A stretch of 64,000 bases of DNA, from NCBI RefSeq assembly GCF_026168755.1, contig NZ_JAPFDR010000003.1, positions 78,482 through 142,481 on the forward strand, in the 5' to 3' direction. Position numbers and translations under genes: made by a program. Positions within the stretch are counted from its first letter, which is position 1, and each line of letters opens with the position of its first letter. This DNA is from Clostridium sp. (GTDB lineage: Bacteria > Bacillota > Clostridia > Clostridiales > Clostridiaceae). This document shows, piece after piece, positions 29,971 to 39,701 of the stretch. The notes under the pieces were generated by a model. It made no database searches. It was given only the letters and a program-made list of their open reading frames with translations, and was not told the origin of the DNA.

Positions 29971-30251
29971 AGTTTACCTCTCCTATTAACGATTAATTTT
30001 AAGTTAAAAATCTTTATATAATAATTTAAATCCTAATTATATAACATTTATAACTTATATTTTGGCTATTATTAATAATTTTAATCGAATATAAGTAAAA
30101 AATAAAGTAGCTTATAGAAAAAGTTAGATAATTACTAGTTAAGAATTAAGATAACACTTTATAGATAACTTTAAATTAGAGTAAAGTATAAAAAAATAAT
30201 ATTAATAAAATAATATTATCTGACAATAGTATTTTAACGGAGGATTAGAAA

Positions 30252-30572
30252 ATGAATAATTTAATGTGTAGTGTTAACACATGCACTCATAATCAGAATA
30301 ATTTATGTTGTAGGGAATATATAAAAGTAGCAGGTAAAAATACAATTACTGCGAACTTTACAAGTTGTGAAAATTTCAGGAGAAAAGAAGGACAGCTTAC
30401 TAACAATATACAAGCACCTAAAAATTTATTAAATGTATTGTGTGAAGCAGAAAATTGTAAATATAACAACAATCAAAAATGTGAAGCTAACAATATAAGT
30501 ATAGAAGGTTCTTATGCTATATCAGAAGTACAAACTGAATGTTCAACATTTACATCAAAAATAGATAAGTAA
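30252..30572 (+). CDS. DUF1540 domain protein, two Cys-rich repeats
   Basis: 106 residues containing two similar Cys-rich units, each with the DUF1540 pattern of a CxxxxCxxxxxxxC core followed by a distal Cys (residues about 6-38 and 68-98: VNTCTHNQNNLCC..., CEAENCKYNNNQKCEA...). The function of DUF1540 is unknown; the spacing suggests metal binding. RBS GGAGG, and a terminator follows directly. It is another small Cys-rich protein within 3 kb of the one at 27897. Confidence 0.85.
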   Translation: MNNLMCSVNTCTHNQNNLCCREYIKVAGKNTITANFTSCENFRRKEGQLTNNIQAPKNLLNVLCEAENCKYNNNQKCEANNISIEGSYAISEVQTECSTFTSKIDK

Positions 30573-30578
30573 AAATAG

Positions 30579-30610
30579 AAAAGCTAGTTAAGCTAGCTTT
30601 TTATTTTTAC
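30579..30610 (+). terminator. Terminator after the DUF1540 gene
   Basis: AAAGCTAG and CTAGCTTT with a short loop, followed by TTATTTTT. Confidence 0.8.
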
Positions 30611-30677
30611 AATAATGTTTACATTAAATGGAGAATAAAATAAAATAAAGATATTAATATAAAAGGAACAGGATTTT

Positions 30678-31532
30678 ATGAGTATAAATTATTTTAAAAA
30701 CTTGAATAAAGAAAGAATACAAATAAAGCCAATAAATTTTTGGCAAGCGTTAGGATTATCATTTTTATTTGATATAGTACTTATGTTTTTAAATACTCCT
30801 ACAGAGTTATTTTATACTGCTTTAAGTGGTATGGGAGTTAATACATATAATGAATTTTGGTATAGTATATCCACGTTATTATCATGTATTTATCAATTTG
30901 GAACTATTTTAATTATTACTGTATTTATAAATAAAAGCTTTAATATATCTAGTGATATTACTAATAGTTTTGAAGTAAGAAAAAGAGATTATTTAATTGG
31001 ATCGTTATTAGTTGTTTCATATATACTTATTACTTATGGATGGTTTGATTATATATTATTTTCAATTCCAACTGGAGATATGTTTGAAGCTTCAATGGAA
31101 TATTTTGATTCATTACCTATAGTAATATTGTTAATAGAAACCTGCGTAATTGCACCTATTTTTGAGGAAACTTTATATAGAGGAATATTATTAAAGGGAT
31201 TAATAAATAAGTATAATAGTAAAAGAGCTATAGTTTATTCAGCATTAATTTTTGGTATAGCACATTTAAATATACCTCAAGGTATCAATGCCTTTTTATT
31301 AGGATTAATATTAGGAACTGTATTTTATTATACTAGATCTATTTATTTATGTATGATAATGCATTTTGTTAATAATCTTTTAGTGAATTTTGTTTATTAT
31401 CCTAGCAGCGAAATGTGGACAACTATATTGTTTATTGTAGTACCTATAATAGGTGTAATATTAATGATCTTATGTTTTAAGATATTAAGTTTAAAAGAAC
31501 GAACTAAAATAAAAGTAAATATTTATAGATAA
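30678..31532 (+). CDS. CPBP-family intramembrane metalloprotease (second copy)
   Basis: 284 residues, about seven membrane segments. The CPBP motifs are EETLYRG around residue 163, FGIAHLN around residue 195 and HFVNN around residue 229. It shares family but little detailed sequence with the protein at 22249. No bacteriocin or pheromone gene is visible beside it. A terminator follows, so it is probably monocistronic. Confidence 0.88.
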   Translation: MSINYFKNLNKERIQIKPINFWQALGLSFLFDIVLMFLNTPTELFYTALSGMGVNTYNEFWYSISTLLSCIYQFGTILIITVFINKSFNISSDITNSFEVRKRDYLIGSLLVVSYILITYGWFDYILFSIPTGDMFEASMEYFDSLPIVILLIETCVIAPIFEETLYRGILLKGLINKYNSKRAIVYSALIFGIAHLNIPQGINAFLLGLILGTVFYYTRSIYLCMIMHFVNNLLVNFVYYPSSEMWTTILFIVVPIIGVILMILCFKILSLKERTKIKVNIYR

Positions 31533-31536
31533 TATA

Positions 31537-31570
31537 GAGGCATTTATCTGTTGTAGATAAGTGCCTTTAA
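31537..31570 (+). terminator. Terminator after the second CPBP gene
   Basis: AGGCATTTATCT and AGATAAGTGCCT form a stem around GTTGT; a short T-run follows. Confidence 0.75.
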
Positions 31571-31591
31571 TATAAATTTTGAGGTGAAATT

Positions 31592-32614
31592 ATGGATATA
31601 GGATTAATAGGGTTTGGTGGAGTAGGACAAGCATTTATAAAATTATTAGTAGAAAAGAAAAACTATGTTTTTGAAAAATACAACTTAGAGTTAAAAGTAA
31701 AGTATATAGTAAAAAGTGATGGTGGCATCTATAAATCAGATGGTATTAATTTAGAAGAGTTAGTTAAATTTATTAATAAAAATAAAAGTATTAAAGATCA
31801 TATATTATGGAAAAATGACTTAAGTATTGATGAAATAATAAAAAATAATGATATTGATACTTTAGTAGAATTAACAGCTACAAACATAGAGAATGGAGAA
31901 CCAGGGTTAACACATATAAAAAGAGCATTGGAAAGTGAAATAAATGTTGTTACGGGTAATAAAGGGCCTATTATATTAAAATATAAACAATTAAAAGAAA
32001 TTGCAGATAAAAACTCTGTAAAACTTAAGGTGGGTTGCACAACTGGAGGAGCATTACCTTCAATTAATGGAGGGATATATGATGTTGCAGGTAGTGAGAT
32101 AAAAGTCATTGAAGGTATATTAAATGGAACTACAAATTATATATTAAGTAAAATGTCCATTGAGAAAGTAAGTTATGAAGAGGCCTTATTTCAAGCACAA
32201 AAAGATGGAATAGCGGAGGCTAATCCAAGTCTTGATGTTTTAGGATATGATACTGCATGTAAGATAGTAATATTAACTAATGTTCTTATGAATGCGAATA
32301 TAAAGTTAGAAGATGTAGAAGTACAAGGTATAACAGAAGTTGAATTAGAAACAGTGAAAAGGATCCAGAAGGAAAATAAAAAATTAAAATTAATAGGAAA
32401 AGTTAAGAGAGAAGATAATATGGTAAAGGCTTATGTAAAGCCAATAGAAATAAAAGAAGATCATCCACTTTATTTTGTTGATTATAAAGATAAGGGAGTT
32501 TATTTTAAGACTGATACTTTAGGAGATATAAGTATAATTGGAGGTGCTTCTGGAACAAGGAATGCAGCAGCATCAATATTAAGAGATATAGTATTAGTTA
32601 AAAGTTTAGAATAA
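31592..32614 (+). CDS. Homoserine dehydrogenase-like protein without ACT domain
   Basis: 340 residues. N-terminal Rossmann motif GLIGFGGVGQAF, then the homoserine dehydrogenase core: VVTGNKGPI, GCTTGGALPSING, IEGILNGTTNYILSKM and AEANPSLDVLGYDTACKI. It ends after the catalytic domain (GGASGTRNAAASILRDI) and lacks a C-terminal ACT domain, unlike the second homoserine dehydrogenase at 41001. It reduces aspartate semialdehyde to homoserine if active. It stands alone with a GAGGTGA RBS and no visible riboswitch, so the two enzymes may be controlled differently. Confidence 0.88.
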   Translation: MDIGLIGFGGVGQAFIKLLVEKKNYVFEKYNLELKVKYIVKSDGGIYKSDGINLEELVKFINKNKSIKDHILWKNDLSIDEIIKNNDIDTLVELTATNIENGEPGLTHIKRALESEINVVTGNKGPIILKYKQLKEIADKNSVKLKVGCTTGGALPSINGGIYDVAGSEIKVIEGILNGTTNYILSKMSIEKVSYEEALFQAQKDGIAEANPSLDVLGYDTACKIVILTNVLMNANIKLEDVEVQGITEVELETVKRIQKENKKLKLIGKVKREDNMVKAYVKPIEIKEDHPLYFVDYKDKGVYFKTDTLGDISIIGGASGTRNAAASILRDIVLVKSLE

Positions 32615-32894
32615 GATATAATAAATAAATGAGGTTTTGTAAAAATTGGATGATTAATTAGAGGTAAATATTAGAATATATATGTTGCAAATAAAAAATT
32701 TCTAGGATAAATTTTAAAAACATAAATATCAATGAATAATTATTTTGGTTTAATTAGAAAACAGAAATATTCTTTTTATTTTCAAATTTAGAAAAAATAG
32801 TTAAATTTAATATTGCAATTTATCCTATTATATAATATGTTATAAAGTGAATAATAAATTTATTCAATCTATAAATAATGGGGGATGAGAAAAT

Positions 32895-35800
32895 ATGAGA
32901 GGAAAAAAAGTATTAGCAACATTTTTGGCTATGGCAGTTAGTTTAAGTTGCTTTTGTGGAGGGGGTGGAATTACTGTAAAAGCAATGAATCAATCAGGTG
33001 AAGAGGAAAGTATAGAGAAAGAAACAGAAGTAACAGAAGAGACAGAAGAGACAGAAGTAACAGAAGAGACAGAAAAGGTAGAAGAGACAGAAAAAACAGA
33101 AGAGATAGAAAAGATAGAAGAAACAGAAGAAACAAATAATACAAATCAAGAAATCAGAAATTTAGCATTGAAGAGACCTACAAGAGCATCAGCATATTTA
33201 GAAGCTAATGGTCAATATCCAGCAAGAACTCCAAATCTTGCCGTAGATGGAAATTCATCAGAAGGAAATAGCAGATGGCAAAGTGGTGAAGATAAAGAAT
33301 TTAAAGAACAATGGATAGAGATACAACTTAGAACAGATTCTCTAGTTTCTGAAATTAAGGTTAAATTTTTCGCAAAGCTTTATGGAAATTTTGTGATTGA
33401 AACATCAAAAACTAATGATGAAAATGCGGAATGGGTAGAAGTAGGAAGAGGAGAAATGACATCAGGGAATGATATGAATTTAACTAAAGTTGTAGACTTA
33501 AAGGAAAATGGAAATATGAAGCATGTAGAGCGTTATGTAAGGTTACGATTTACATCTGGAAATACAAATGCAGCTAATATGAGTATAGGTGTGTATGAAA
33601 TAGAAATTAATGGAGTATTAGATTTGGATGATGGGGAGGTGTTATTACCGGAATCTGCACAAGATGTAGTTGATAGCATATCTTCTTTGCAAACGATAAC
33701 AAATGATATGGAAGAAGTACCTCTTCCAAAAGCGCCTGAAGGATATGAGATTCGAGTAAAAGGAAGTGAATATTCACAAGTAATTTCAGATGACGGTAAA
33801 ATAAGTAATTATAATATTTACGATTATGATCAAGATATCATTATTGAGGCAGTAAATAAAGAAAATGAGGAAGATAAGGCTGAAAAGAGTTTTAATGTTC
33901 ATGTACCAAATAAAAGGAATAAAAATGCATCTTTATTCCCACAAGTTAATAATGCGAACAAGGAACCAAAAGTAATTCCAAGTATTCAAGAGTGGTATGG
34001 ATATGAAGGAGAATTTAATCTAAATAGTGAATCTAAAATAATTATTCAAGATAATGCAGAATTAGGAATTAAAAAGGTAGCAGAAGAATTCCAAGGTGAT
34101 ATGAAGGATATTACCGGGTGGACATTAGAAATAGTGGAAGGTGGCGATTCTGGCAAATCTGATATTGTTTTAACTTCTACAAAAACAGATGAATATGATA
34201 CTGGAGAAGAAGGTTATCTACTAGTAGCAGATGACAATGGAATTAAAATCTCAAGCAGTGGTTATAATGGATGTCTTTATGGACTTATGACTTTGGAACA
34301 AGTTTTTTATACTCAGAAAAAAGAGTTCACATTCCCAAAAGGTGTTATAAGAGACTTCCCACAATATGAAATAAGAGGAGTTATGATTGATATTGCAAGA
34401 GCACCTTACCGTATTGAAGCTTTACAAGATTTAGTTAAGTCATTTGCTTTTTATAAGATAAATGAAGTACAGTTTCACTTAAATGATAATAGACATATTG
34501 CCGCAAACGGTGATAGGGGAGATTATGATTATTGGAAGAATGCCGAAGCAATGTTCAGATTAGAAAGTGATTTATTCCCAAGTCTGAAAACAGATGATAA
34601 GGATGATGAATATTATAACGAAGTGTATGATGGCTCACCACAGTATTCAAAAGAAGAATATAAGGAACTTCAAAAGCTAGCAATGAGTTATGGAATTAAC
34701 CCTATTTCTGAGATTGATGCACCGGGACATTCACTTTTATTCACAAAATATGTAAGAAATAATTTGGAAGAAGTGCAGAAAGTTCTTCCGCAAATCAAAG
34801 GAAATATTAACAACCCTAGAGATTGGGAGTTATTATCCTTAACTGGCGAAAGTGGAGATTGGGCAATTGACTTTATGGAAACATTATATGGAGAATATCT
34901 AGACTCAGAAGATCCAGTTTTCTTAGGTGATACAGTAAATATTGGTATTGATGAATATTGGAAAATTCAAGATAATGAATATGAGGGAATGCGTGAGTAT
35001 ATTAACAGAATGGCAGAGAAAGTTAAAGAGAGTGGAAAAGAGGTTCGTATGTGGGCATCTATGGTACCTTATTTTGATAATAAAGGTGTTGATGCAAAAC
35101 AATATAATGATATTGTAATAGATTTCTGGTCAGATCATTGGGACAATGCTGTTAAAAGAGTCTCAGAAGGATTTAAAATAGTAAATGCTGATTCAAATCA
35201 TCTATATGGAAATCCAGGAAGAGATTATAGAGATATTGTAAATATAGAACATATTTTTAATAATTGGGATCCAACCATAATTTCAGGGGGGAACTTGAAA
35301 AAGGGAGAACCAAATCTACTTGGTGCAAAGACTTCATTATGGGCAGATATTAATAATATGGGAGTAACAGAGAGAGATAGTCAGGAAAGATTATTAAGAC
35401 AGGCAGCTGTTTTGAGTGAAAAAACATGGGGTGGAACTGATAAAGATCAGAGCTTTGAAGAGTATAGTTTTAAATATGAGAGTTTGAGAGAAGGACCTGG
35501 TGCAACTCTAGGTGCAGGAGTAGACTCTAAATCAGGGCTTGTTATGTCATATGATTTTACAAATGAAAAAGATGGAATTATATATGATGCAAGTGGAAAT
35601 GGATATGATGGGAAAATTAAGAATGGACAAATAGTGAAAGAAGATGGAGAAGCATGGTTAAAGTTAGACGGTACTGGTGAAGTTACAACAACACTAAAGT
35701 CGTTGGATTATCCATATACAGTGCAATTTGATTTAAAATTATCTGATGCTGATAATAGAGAAGAGGATATATGCCTTTTTGATGGATATGATGGACGTTT

Positions 35801-37502
35801 AACTGTAAAGAAGAATGGAAATCTTGGGTTGAATCGTGTATTCTTCAATCAAGATTTTGGTTACAAAATACCAACAGATGAGAAAGTAGAGCTTACTGTG
35901 GTTGGAACACAACAAGTTACAAAGCTTTATGTAAATGGGAAGCTACAATCTGTGTTGTCAAGAACGACAGGTTCTGAAACAGACTATGACCATCTATTAT
36001 CCACATTTGTATTTCCTTTAACTTCTATTGGAAGTGGACTAGATGGTAAAATTGCAAATATTAAAGCATATAACAAGGCATTGTCTCCAGAAATTCTAGA
36101 TAAGATGTCGAGAGGAGAAAGTGTTAGTGAGGTAAATGTTTCTCAAGATAAAGGTGCAGCAGGAGTAGCACAGCATAAGGGTGATGGAGGTCAGGATGTT
36201 GCTTGGAAGAAGTTGAGAGTTGGATGGAAAGCATTAGATGGTGATGGAAATGCACTGGACGGTTCTCATGAAACAAATGTGAGCGAAAAAGATTCTTATT
36301 TTGAGGGCGCATATGCAGATAGTTCTTTTGCAGTTGATATGCAAGGAGAATATGATATAAGCAAACTAGTTCTGCAATGGGATAATCCTCCACAGAAGTT
36401 TATGATACAACAGTCAAAAGATGGTGAAACTTGGACAGACATTCAAGAAGTAACTGGGCAAAGCGTAAATGATATAATTTTTGAAGAGCCGGTTTGTACA
36501 CAATATTTGAGAGTTAAAGGATTACAGAATAATGGGAATACATTTAAATTGAGGGAGTTTGAAGCATATGAGCAAGTTGAAAAATCAGCTTTAGAATCAA
36601 TTATTACTCAAGCTGAGGAAAAAGTTCAAGAATTAGATTTGAGCTATAGTGATAAAAAAGGATACGATATATTCTTTGATGCATATGTTATGGCAAAGGC
36701 ACTGAATGAAAGTGTAATTGCAGAACAGGCAGAGATTGATGTGGCAAAAGAATCATTGCAAATAGCATTAGATTCTTTAACAGAAAAACCTGAATATATT
36801 AAGGTGGAAAAAATAGAATTATCTGCTGAAAAAGATGCACTAGAAATAGGAGAGCAGATAAAAGTAACAGGTGTAATAACACCAGATAATGCAACAGATA
36901 AGACATTGAAATGGGAAACATCAGATTCAGAAGTGCTTGAAGTAGATGAAAATGGAACAGTAACTGCAATAAAACAAGGAGAAGCATTTATTAAGGCAAT
37001 TTCTCCTGATAATGTTGAGGCAGAAATAAAATTTACAGTAAAAGAAAAGACAACAGAAAAACCAGAATATATTAAAGTAGAAAAAATAGAATTATTTGCT
37101 GAAAGAGATGCACTAGAAATCGGAGAGCAGATAAAAATAACAGGTGTAATTACACCAGATAATGCAACAGATAAGACATTGAAGTGGGAAACATCAGATC
37201 CAGAAGTGCTTGAGGTAGATGAAAATGGAACAGTAACTGCAATAAAAGAAGGAAAAGCATCTATTAAGGCCATTTCTCCTGATAATGTTCAAGCAGAACT
37301 AATATTTACAGTGAAAGAAAAAATAACAGAAAAAGAAGATGAAGAGAATCCAGAGGTTGAAATAAAGCCAGAAGATAATAATGGAAAGGAAGATTTACCA
37401 AAAACAGGTGCAGGAGTTACACCGGTAGCAACAGTAGCTTTAGCTATTATTATTACAAATATTGGATTTTACCTAAATAAAAAGAAAGATAAGTGGTGTT
37501 AG
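32895..37502 (+). CDS. Secreted LPKTG-anchored GH20-type glycosidase
   Basis: 1535 residues. Order: signal peptide (1-31); Thr/Glu repeat linker (about 35-92, EETE units); F5/8-type C carbohydrate-binding domain (about 95-245); GH20 N-terminal accessory domain (about 355-490); GH20 catalytic barrel (about 494-860) with FHLNDNRH, EIDAPGHSLLF and the acid pair Asp686-Glu687 in GIDEYW; LamG/concanavalin-like domain (about 880-1075); a second discoidin-like domain (about 1100-1230); a FIVAR helical unit (about 1232-1297); two tandem Ig-like Big_2 domains (about 1300-1475); LPKTG (1501-1505), membrane segment and basic tail. The catalytic pair reads IGIDE where classic hexosaminidases have GGDE. 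Probable role: removing N-acetylhexosamine or lacto-N-biose from host glycans. Confidence 0.88.
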   Translation: MRGKKVLATFLAMAVSLSCFCGGGGITVKAMNQSGEEESIEKETEVTEETEETEVTEETEKVEETEKTEEIEKIEETEETNNTNQEIRNLALKRPTRASAYLEANGQYPARTPNLAVDGNSSEGNSRWQSGEDKEFKEQWIEIQLRTDSLVSEIKVKFFAKLYGNFVIETSKTNDENAEWVEVGRGEMTSGNDMNLTKVVDLKENGNMKHVERYVRLRFTSGNTNAANMSIGVYEIEINGVLDLDDGEVLLPESAQDVVDSISSLQTITNDMEEVPLPKAPEGYEIRVKGSEYSQVISDDGKISNYNIYDYDQDIIIEAVNKENEEDKAEKSFNVHVPNKRNKNASLFPQVNNANKEPKVIPSIQEWYGYEGEFNLNSESKIIIQDNAELGIKKVAEEFQGDMKDITGWTLEIVEGGDSGKSDIVLTSTKTDEYDTGEEGYLLVADDNGIKISSSGYNGCLYGLMTLEQVFYTQKKEFTFPKGVIRDFPQYEIRGVMIDIARAPYRIEALQDLVKSFAFYKINEVQFHLNDNRHIAANGDRGDYDYWKNAEAMFRLESDLFPSLKTDDKDDEYYNEVYDGSPQYSKEEYKELQKLAMSYGINPISEIDAPGHSLLFTKYVRNNLEEVQKVLPQIKGNINNPRDWELLSLTGESGDWAIDFMETLYGEYLDSEDPVFLGDTVNIGIDEYWKIQDNEYEGMREYINRMAEKVKESGKEVRMWASMVPYFDNKGVDAKQYNDIVIDFWSDHWDNAVKRVSEGFKIVNADSNHLYGNPGRDYRDIVNIEHIFNNWDPTIISGGNLKKGEPNLLGAKTSLWADINNMGVTERDSQERLLRQAAVLSEKTWGGTDKDQSFEEYSFKYESLREGPGATLGAGVDSKSGLVMSYDFTNEKDGIIYDASGNGYDGKIKNGQIVKEDGEAWLKLDGTGEVTTTLKSLDYPYTVQFDLKLSDADNREEDICLFDGYDGRLTVKKNGNLGLNRVFFNQDFGYKIPTDEKVELTVVGTQQVTKLYVNGKLQSVLSRTTGSETDYDHLLSTFVFPLTSIGSGLDGKIANIKAYNKALSPEILDKMSRGESVSEVNVSQDKGAAGVAQHKGDGGQDVAWKKLRVGWKALDGDGNALDGSHETNVSEKDSYFEGAYADSSFAVDMQGEYDISKLVLQWDNPPQKFMIQQSKDGETWTDIQEVTGQSVNDIIFEEPVCTQYLRVKGLQNNGNTFKLREFEAYEQVEKSALESIITQAEEKVQELDLSYSDKKGYDIFFDAYVMAKALNESVIAEQAEIDVAKESLQIALDSLTEKPEYIKVEKIELSAEKDALEIGEQIKVTGVITPDNATDKTLKWETSDSEVLEVDENGTVTAIKQGEAFIKAISPDNVEAEIKFTVKEKTTEKPEYIKVEKIELFAERDALEIGEQIKITGVITPDNATDKTLKWETSDPEVLEVDENGTVTAIKEGKASIKAISPDNVQAELIFTVKEKITEKEDEENPEVEIKPEDNNGKEDLPKTGAGVTPVATVALAIIITNIGFYLNKKKDKWC
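36792..37337 (+). repeat. Tandem 273-base repeat coding for two Big_2 domains
   Basis: The sequence beginning GAATATATTAAGGTGGAAAA at 36792 recurs at 37065 with few changes, giving two nearly identical 91-residue Ig-like units near the end of the glycosidase. The high DNA similarity indicates recent duplication and a site prone to copy-number change. Confidence 0.9.
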
Positions 37503-37536
37503 TTCCTAACTTTATAACTATATTATAAATACAAAA

Positions 37537-37595
37537 ACCCTATAGAGTAGACTATTTTTATCATGTCTACTTTATAGGGTACATTTTATTTTTTT
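37537..37595 (+). terminator. Terminator after the LPKTG glycosidase gene
   Basis: ACCCTATAgAGTAGAC and GTCTACTTTATAGGGT form a long stem around a 12-base loop, followed by T-rich sequence. Confidence 0.85.
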
Positions 37596-37665
37596 TAGTT
37601 CATTCTTCTTTTTTTATCTATAAATAACTGCAATTGAAAACTTGGATAATACGTAGGGACTAATT

Positions 37666-38583
37666 TTAAGCTTTCAATTTATCTTTAATCTCTGATGTAT
37701 TATTTTTTGCAAAAGATAATATTAATACTCCTGTAAAAATTAATATACAGGCAACAATTTTTATCGGTGTTATCTTTTCATTTAATAATAATACTCCAAA
37801 TATTACGCTAGTTATAGGTTCAAAAGTACTTATAACAGCTGCCTCACTTGCTCCAATATGTTTTATACCAACTTGTAACAATGATAGAGCAATAACTGTA
37901 CATAGAAATGCAAATACTGTAGATATAATCCATGATTTAGTTGTTAGAGACGATAAAGCAAGTTGATTAGTAGAAATACCATATAAAAACATAGCTATAC
38001 TTGAAGTAATTGCTACATAGAATGTTATTTTAAATGGAGATTCACTTTTTAAACCACTTCTGTCCATAAATATAATATAGAATGCAAAAAATACACCAGA
38101 AGCTACAGCTAAAATTAATCCAATTAATGTAGATGAATTAAAAGAAGCAGAATTTAATGATTCAATAAAGAAACAGCCTATACCAGACATTGCTATAACT
38201 AATGCTATAATCTTTTGTTTACTTAATTTTTCATGGAAGAATAATACGCTTCCAAGAGTTACAAATATAGGATAAGTAAAATGGATTGGGGTTACTATTC
38301 CTACATCTATATGAGAAAAAGCTATATTTAGCATTAATGTTGTTGTTGAACTTCCTATAAATCCTAATAGTATTAAGTTTTTGAGCTGATTTTTGGTTAT
38401 TCTTAAATCAATTTTTAAAAATAAAGCTATTAGCAATAAAAAGGGTAAACTTAAAAAGTTTCTTAAAAAAGTTAATGTTACGGGATTACTTCCTCCAGTA
38501 CCATAGGTCATAGGCCCTAATGTAAAGGCAAAACCAAAAGTAATAGAGGAAAGCATTGTTAGAATTATTCCTTTTAATTTCAT
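37666..38583 (-). CDS. EamA/DMT-family transporter
   Basis: 305 residues with ten predicted membrane segments arranged as two EamA repeats of five helices, the drug/metabolite transporter form. The second repeat ends with SEAAVISTFEPITSVIFGVLLLNE, a typical EamA block. Substrate cannot be told; family members export amino acids or other metabolites. Transcribed against both neighbours, with GGTGA as RBS. Confidence 0.88.
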   Translation of the reverse strand: MKLKGIILTMLSSITFGFAFTLGPMTYGTGGSNPVTLTFLRNFLSLPFLLLIALFLKIDLRITKNQLKNLILLGFIGSSTTTLMLNIAFSHIDVGIVTPIHFTYPIFVTLGSVLFFHEKLSKQKIIALVIAMSGIGCFFIESLNSASFNSSTLIGLILAVASGVFFAFYIIFMDRSGLKSESPFKITFYVAITSSIAMFLYGISTNQLALSSLTTKSWIISTVFAFLCTVIALSLLQVGIKHIGASEAAVISTFEPITSVIFGVLLLNEKITPIKIVACILIFTGVLILSFAKNNTSEIKDKLKA

Positions 38584-38752
38584 AAATTCACCTATTTCTT
38601 TCTAAAATATTTATTTAAATTCTTCTCCAACTATTTTAGAATATTTGCAATAAGGTCGTCTACAATTATTTTTCCTCTTTCAGATGAATATGATTTAGCT
38701 GATGCAAGCACTTTGATATAATGGAAATATAAGAGTTTTTGGGGGGATAACT

Positions 38753-39316
38753 ATGGAAAAGAAAAAGGTTAGAGAAGAAATAATAAAAAAGAGAAATTAT
38801 TTATCCTTAGATATAAAAAAAGAATACGATGAGTTGATATTTAAACAGTTAATAGAAAGTGATATCTATAAAAGGGCTAAAAAAATATTTACTTATGTAA
38901 GTTTTGGTTCAGAAATTGATACTATTAAATTTATAAAGCATGCTTTAAATGACAATAAAGAAATTTATATTCCTAAGACTGATAAAAGTAAAAAAGAAAT
39001 GGTTGCAATAAGAATTAACAGTTTAGATAACATGAATGTGGATAAATGGGGAATACTTGAACCAAAAGCTGTGGATAAAAATAAAATAGAAAAAAATTTT
39101 GATTTAATATTAATGCCTGGTTTAGCTTTTGATAGAAATGGAAATAGAATTGGGTATGGTGGAGGATATTATGATAAATATCTTTCACAAATTAAAGAAG
39201 CAAGTAATAAGATAGTATTAGCTTATGATTTCCAGATAGTAAATAATATTGAAAATGAACCCCATGATATTAAGGCAAATTATATAATAACTAATAATGA
39301 CTTTATAAAAGTTTAA
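38753..39316 (+). CDS. 5-formyltetrahydrofolate cyclo-ligase
   Basis: 187 residues. It converts 5-formyl-THF to 5,10-methenyl-THF using ATP, recycling folate. Motifs: the N-terminal KKKVREEIIKKRNYLS, SFGSEIDT, and the C-terminal phosphate/folate loop LAFDRNGNRIGYGGGYYDKY. Strong RBS (GGGGGGA). It sits next to the SAM-riboswitch methionine genes, but a separate promoter follows it; a link to one-carbon metabolism is plausible only through proximity. Confidence 0.92.
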   Translation: MEKKKVREEIIKKRNYLSLDIKKEYDELIFKQLIESDIYKRAKKIFTYVSFGSEIDTIKFIKHALNDNKEIYIPKTDKSKKEMVAIRINSLDNMNVDKWGILEPKAVDKNKIEKNFDLILMPGLAFDRNGNRIGYGGGYYDKYLSQIKEASNKIVLAYDFQIVNNIENEPHDIKANYIITNNDFIKV

Positions 39317-39343
39317 GTAATTTTAAAAAAATAAATAAATTAC

Positions 39344-39371
39344 TTGAAAAAATATTCCATATGTGTATAAT
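39344..39371 (+). promoter_or_regulatory. Promoter of the metY-hom operon
   Basis: TTGAAA at 39344-39349 and TATAAT at 39366-39371 with a 16-base spacer. Confidence 0.65.
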
Positions 39372-39397
39372 AAAGATAATAAATTAAATAAAAATCT

Positions 39398-39556
39398 TTT
39401 ATTAAGAATGGTGGAGGGACTGGCCCTAAGAAACCTAGCAACCTATTAATAGGTAAGAAGTAAGAATTAATAATTAAAAACTTATTTTAATTATTACTTG
39501 CTAACTATTAATGTTGGTGCTAAATCCTGCAGGTTTAACCTGAGAAATGAGAGTAT
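39398..39556 (+). promoter_or_regulatory. SAM-I riboswitch (S-box) upstream of metY
   Basis: Conserved core GGTGGAGGGACTGGCCCTAAGAAACCTAGCAACC at 39408 onward and GGTGCTAAATCCTGCAG near 39515, with closing GAGAAATGAGAG. The P3 arm between the two core parts is about 80 bases long. High SAM should fold the aptamer and allow the terminator at 39581. Confidence 0.93.
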
Positions 39557-39580
39557 ATATTAGTAAATAAGCTTATTTTT

Positions 39581-39627
39581 AGCTATTTCTCATTATCTAT
39601 AAAGGATAATAAGAAATAGCTTTTTTA
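39581..39627 (+). terminator. Riboswitch-controlled terminator before metY
   Basis: AGCTATTTCT and AAGAAATAGCT form the stem, with an inner ATTATC/GGATAAT pairing, followed by TTTTTT. Confidence 0.88.
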
Positions 39628-39701
39628 TATGCAAAATTAGTGGAATTTCACATAATAAATGAAATTTGAAAATTATCTATTAATAAAAAGGGGGCTTTTT
39701 T

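Noticed and set aside
35997..36005. Further DnaA box (TTATCCACA) in the glycosidase gene
   Set aside because: Single isolated match inside a coding region; not part of a cluster.
36644..37273. 209-codon minus-strand frame inside the glycosidase gene
   Set aside because: Antisense shadow of the repeated Big_2 region; the Ser/Thr/Ile-rich translation mirrors the sense repeats.
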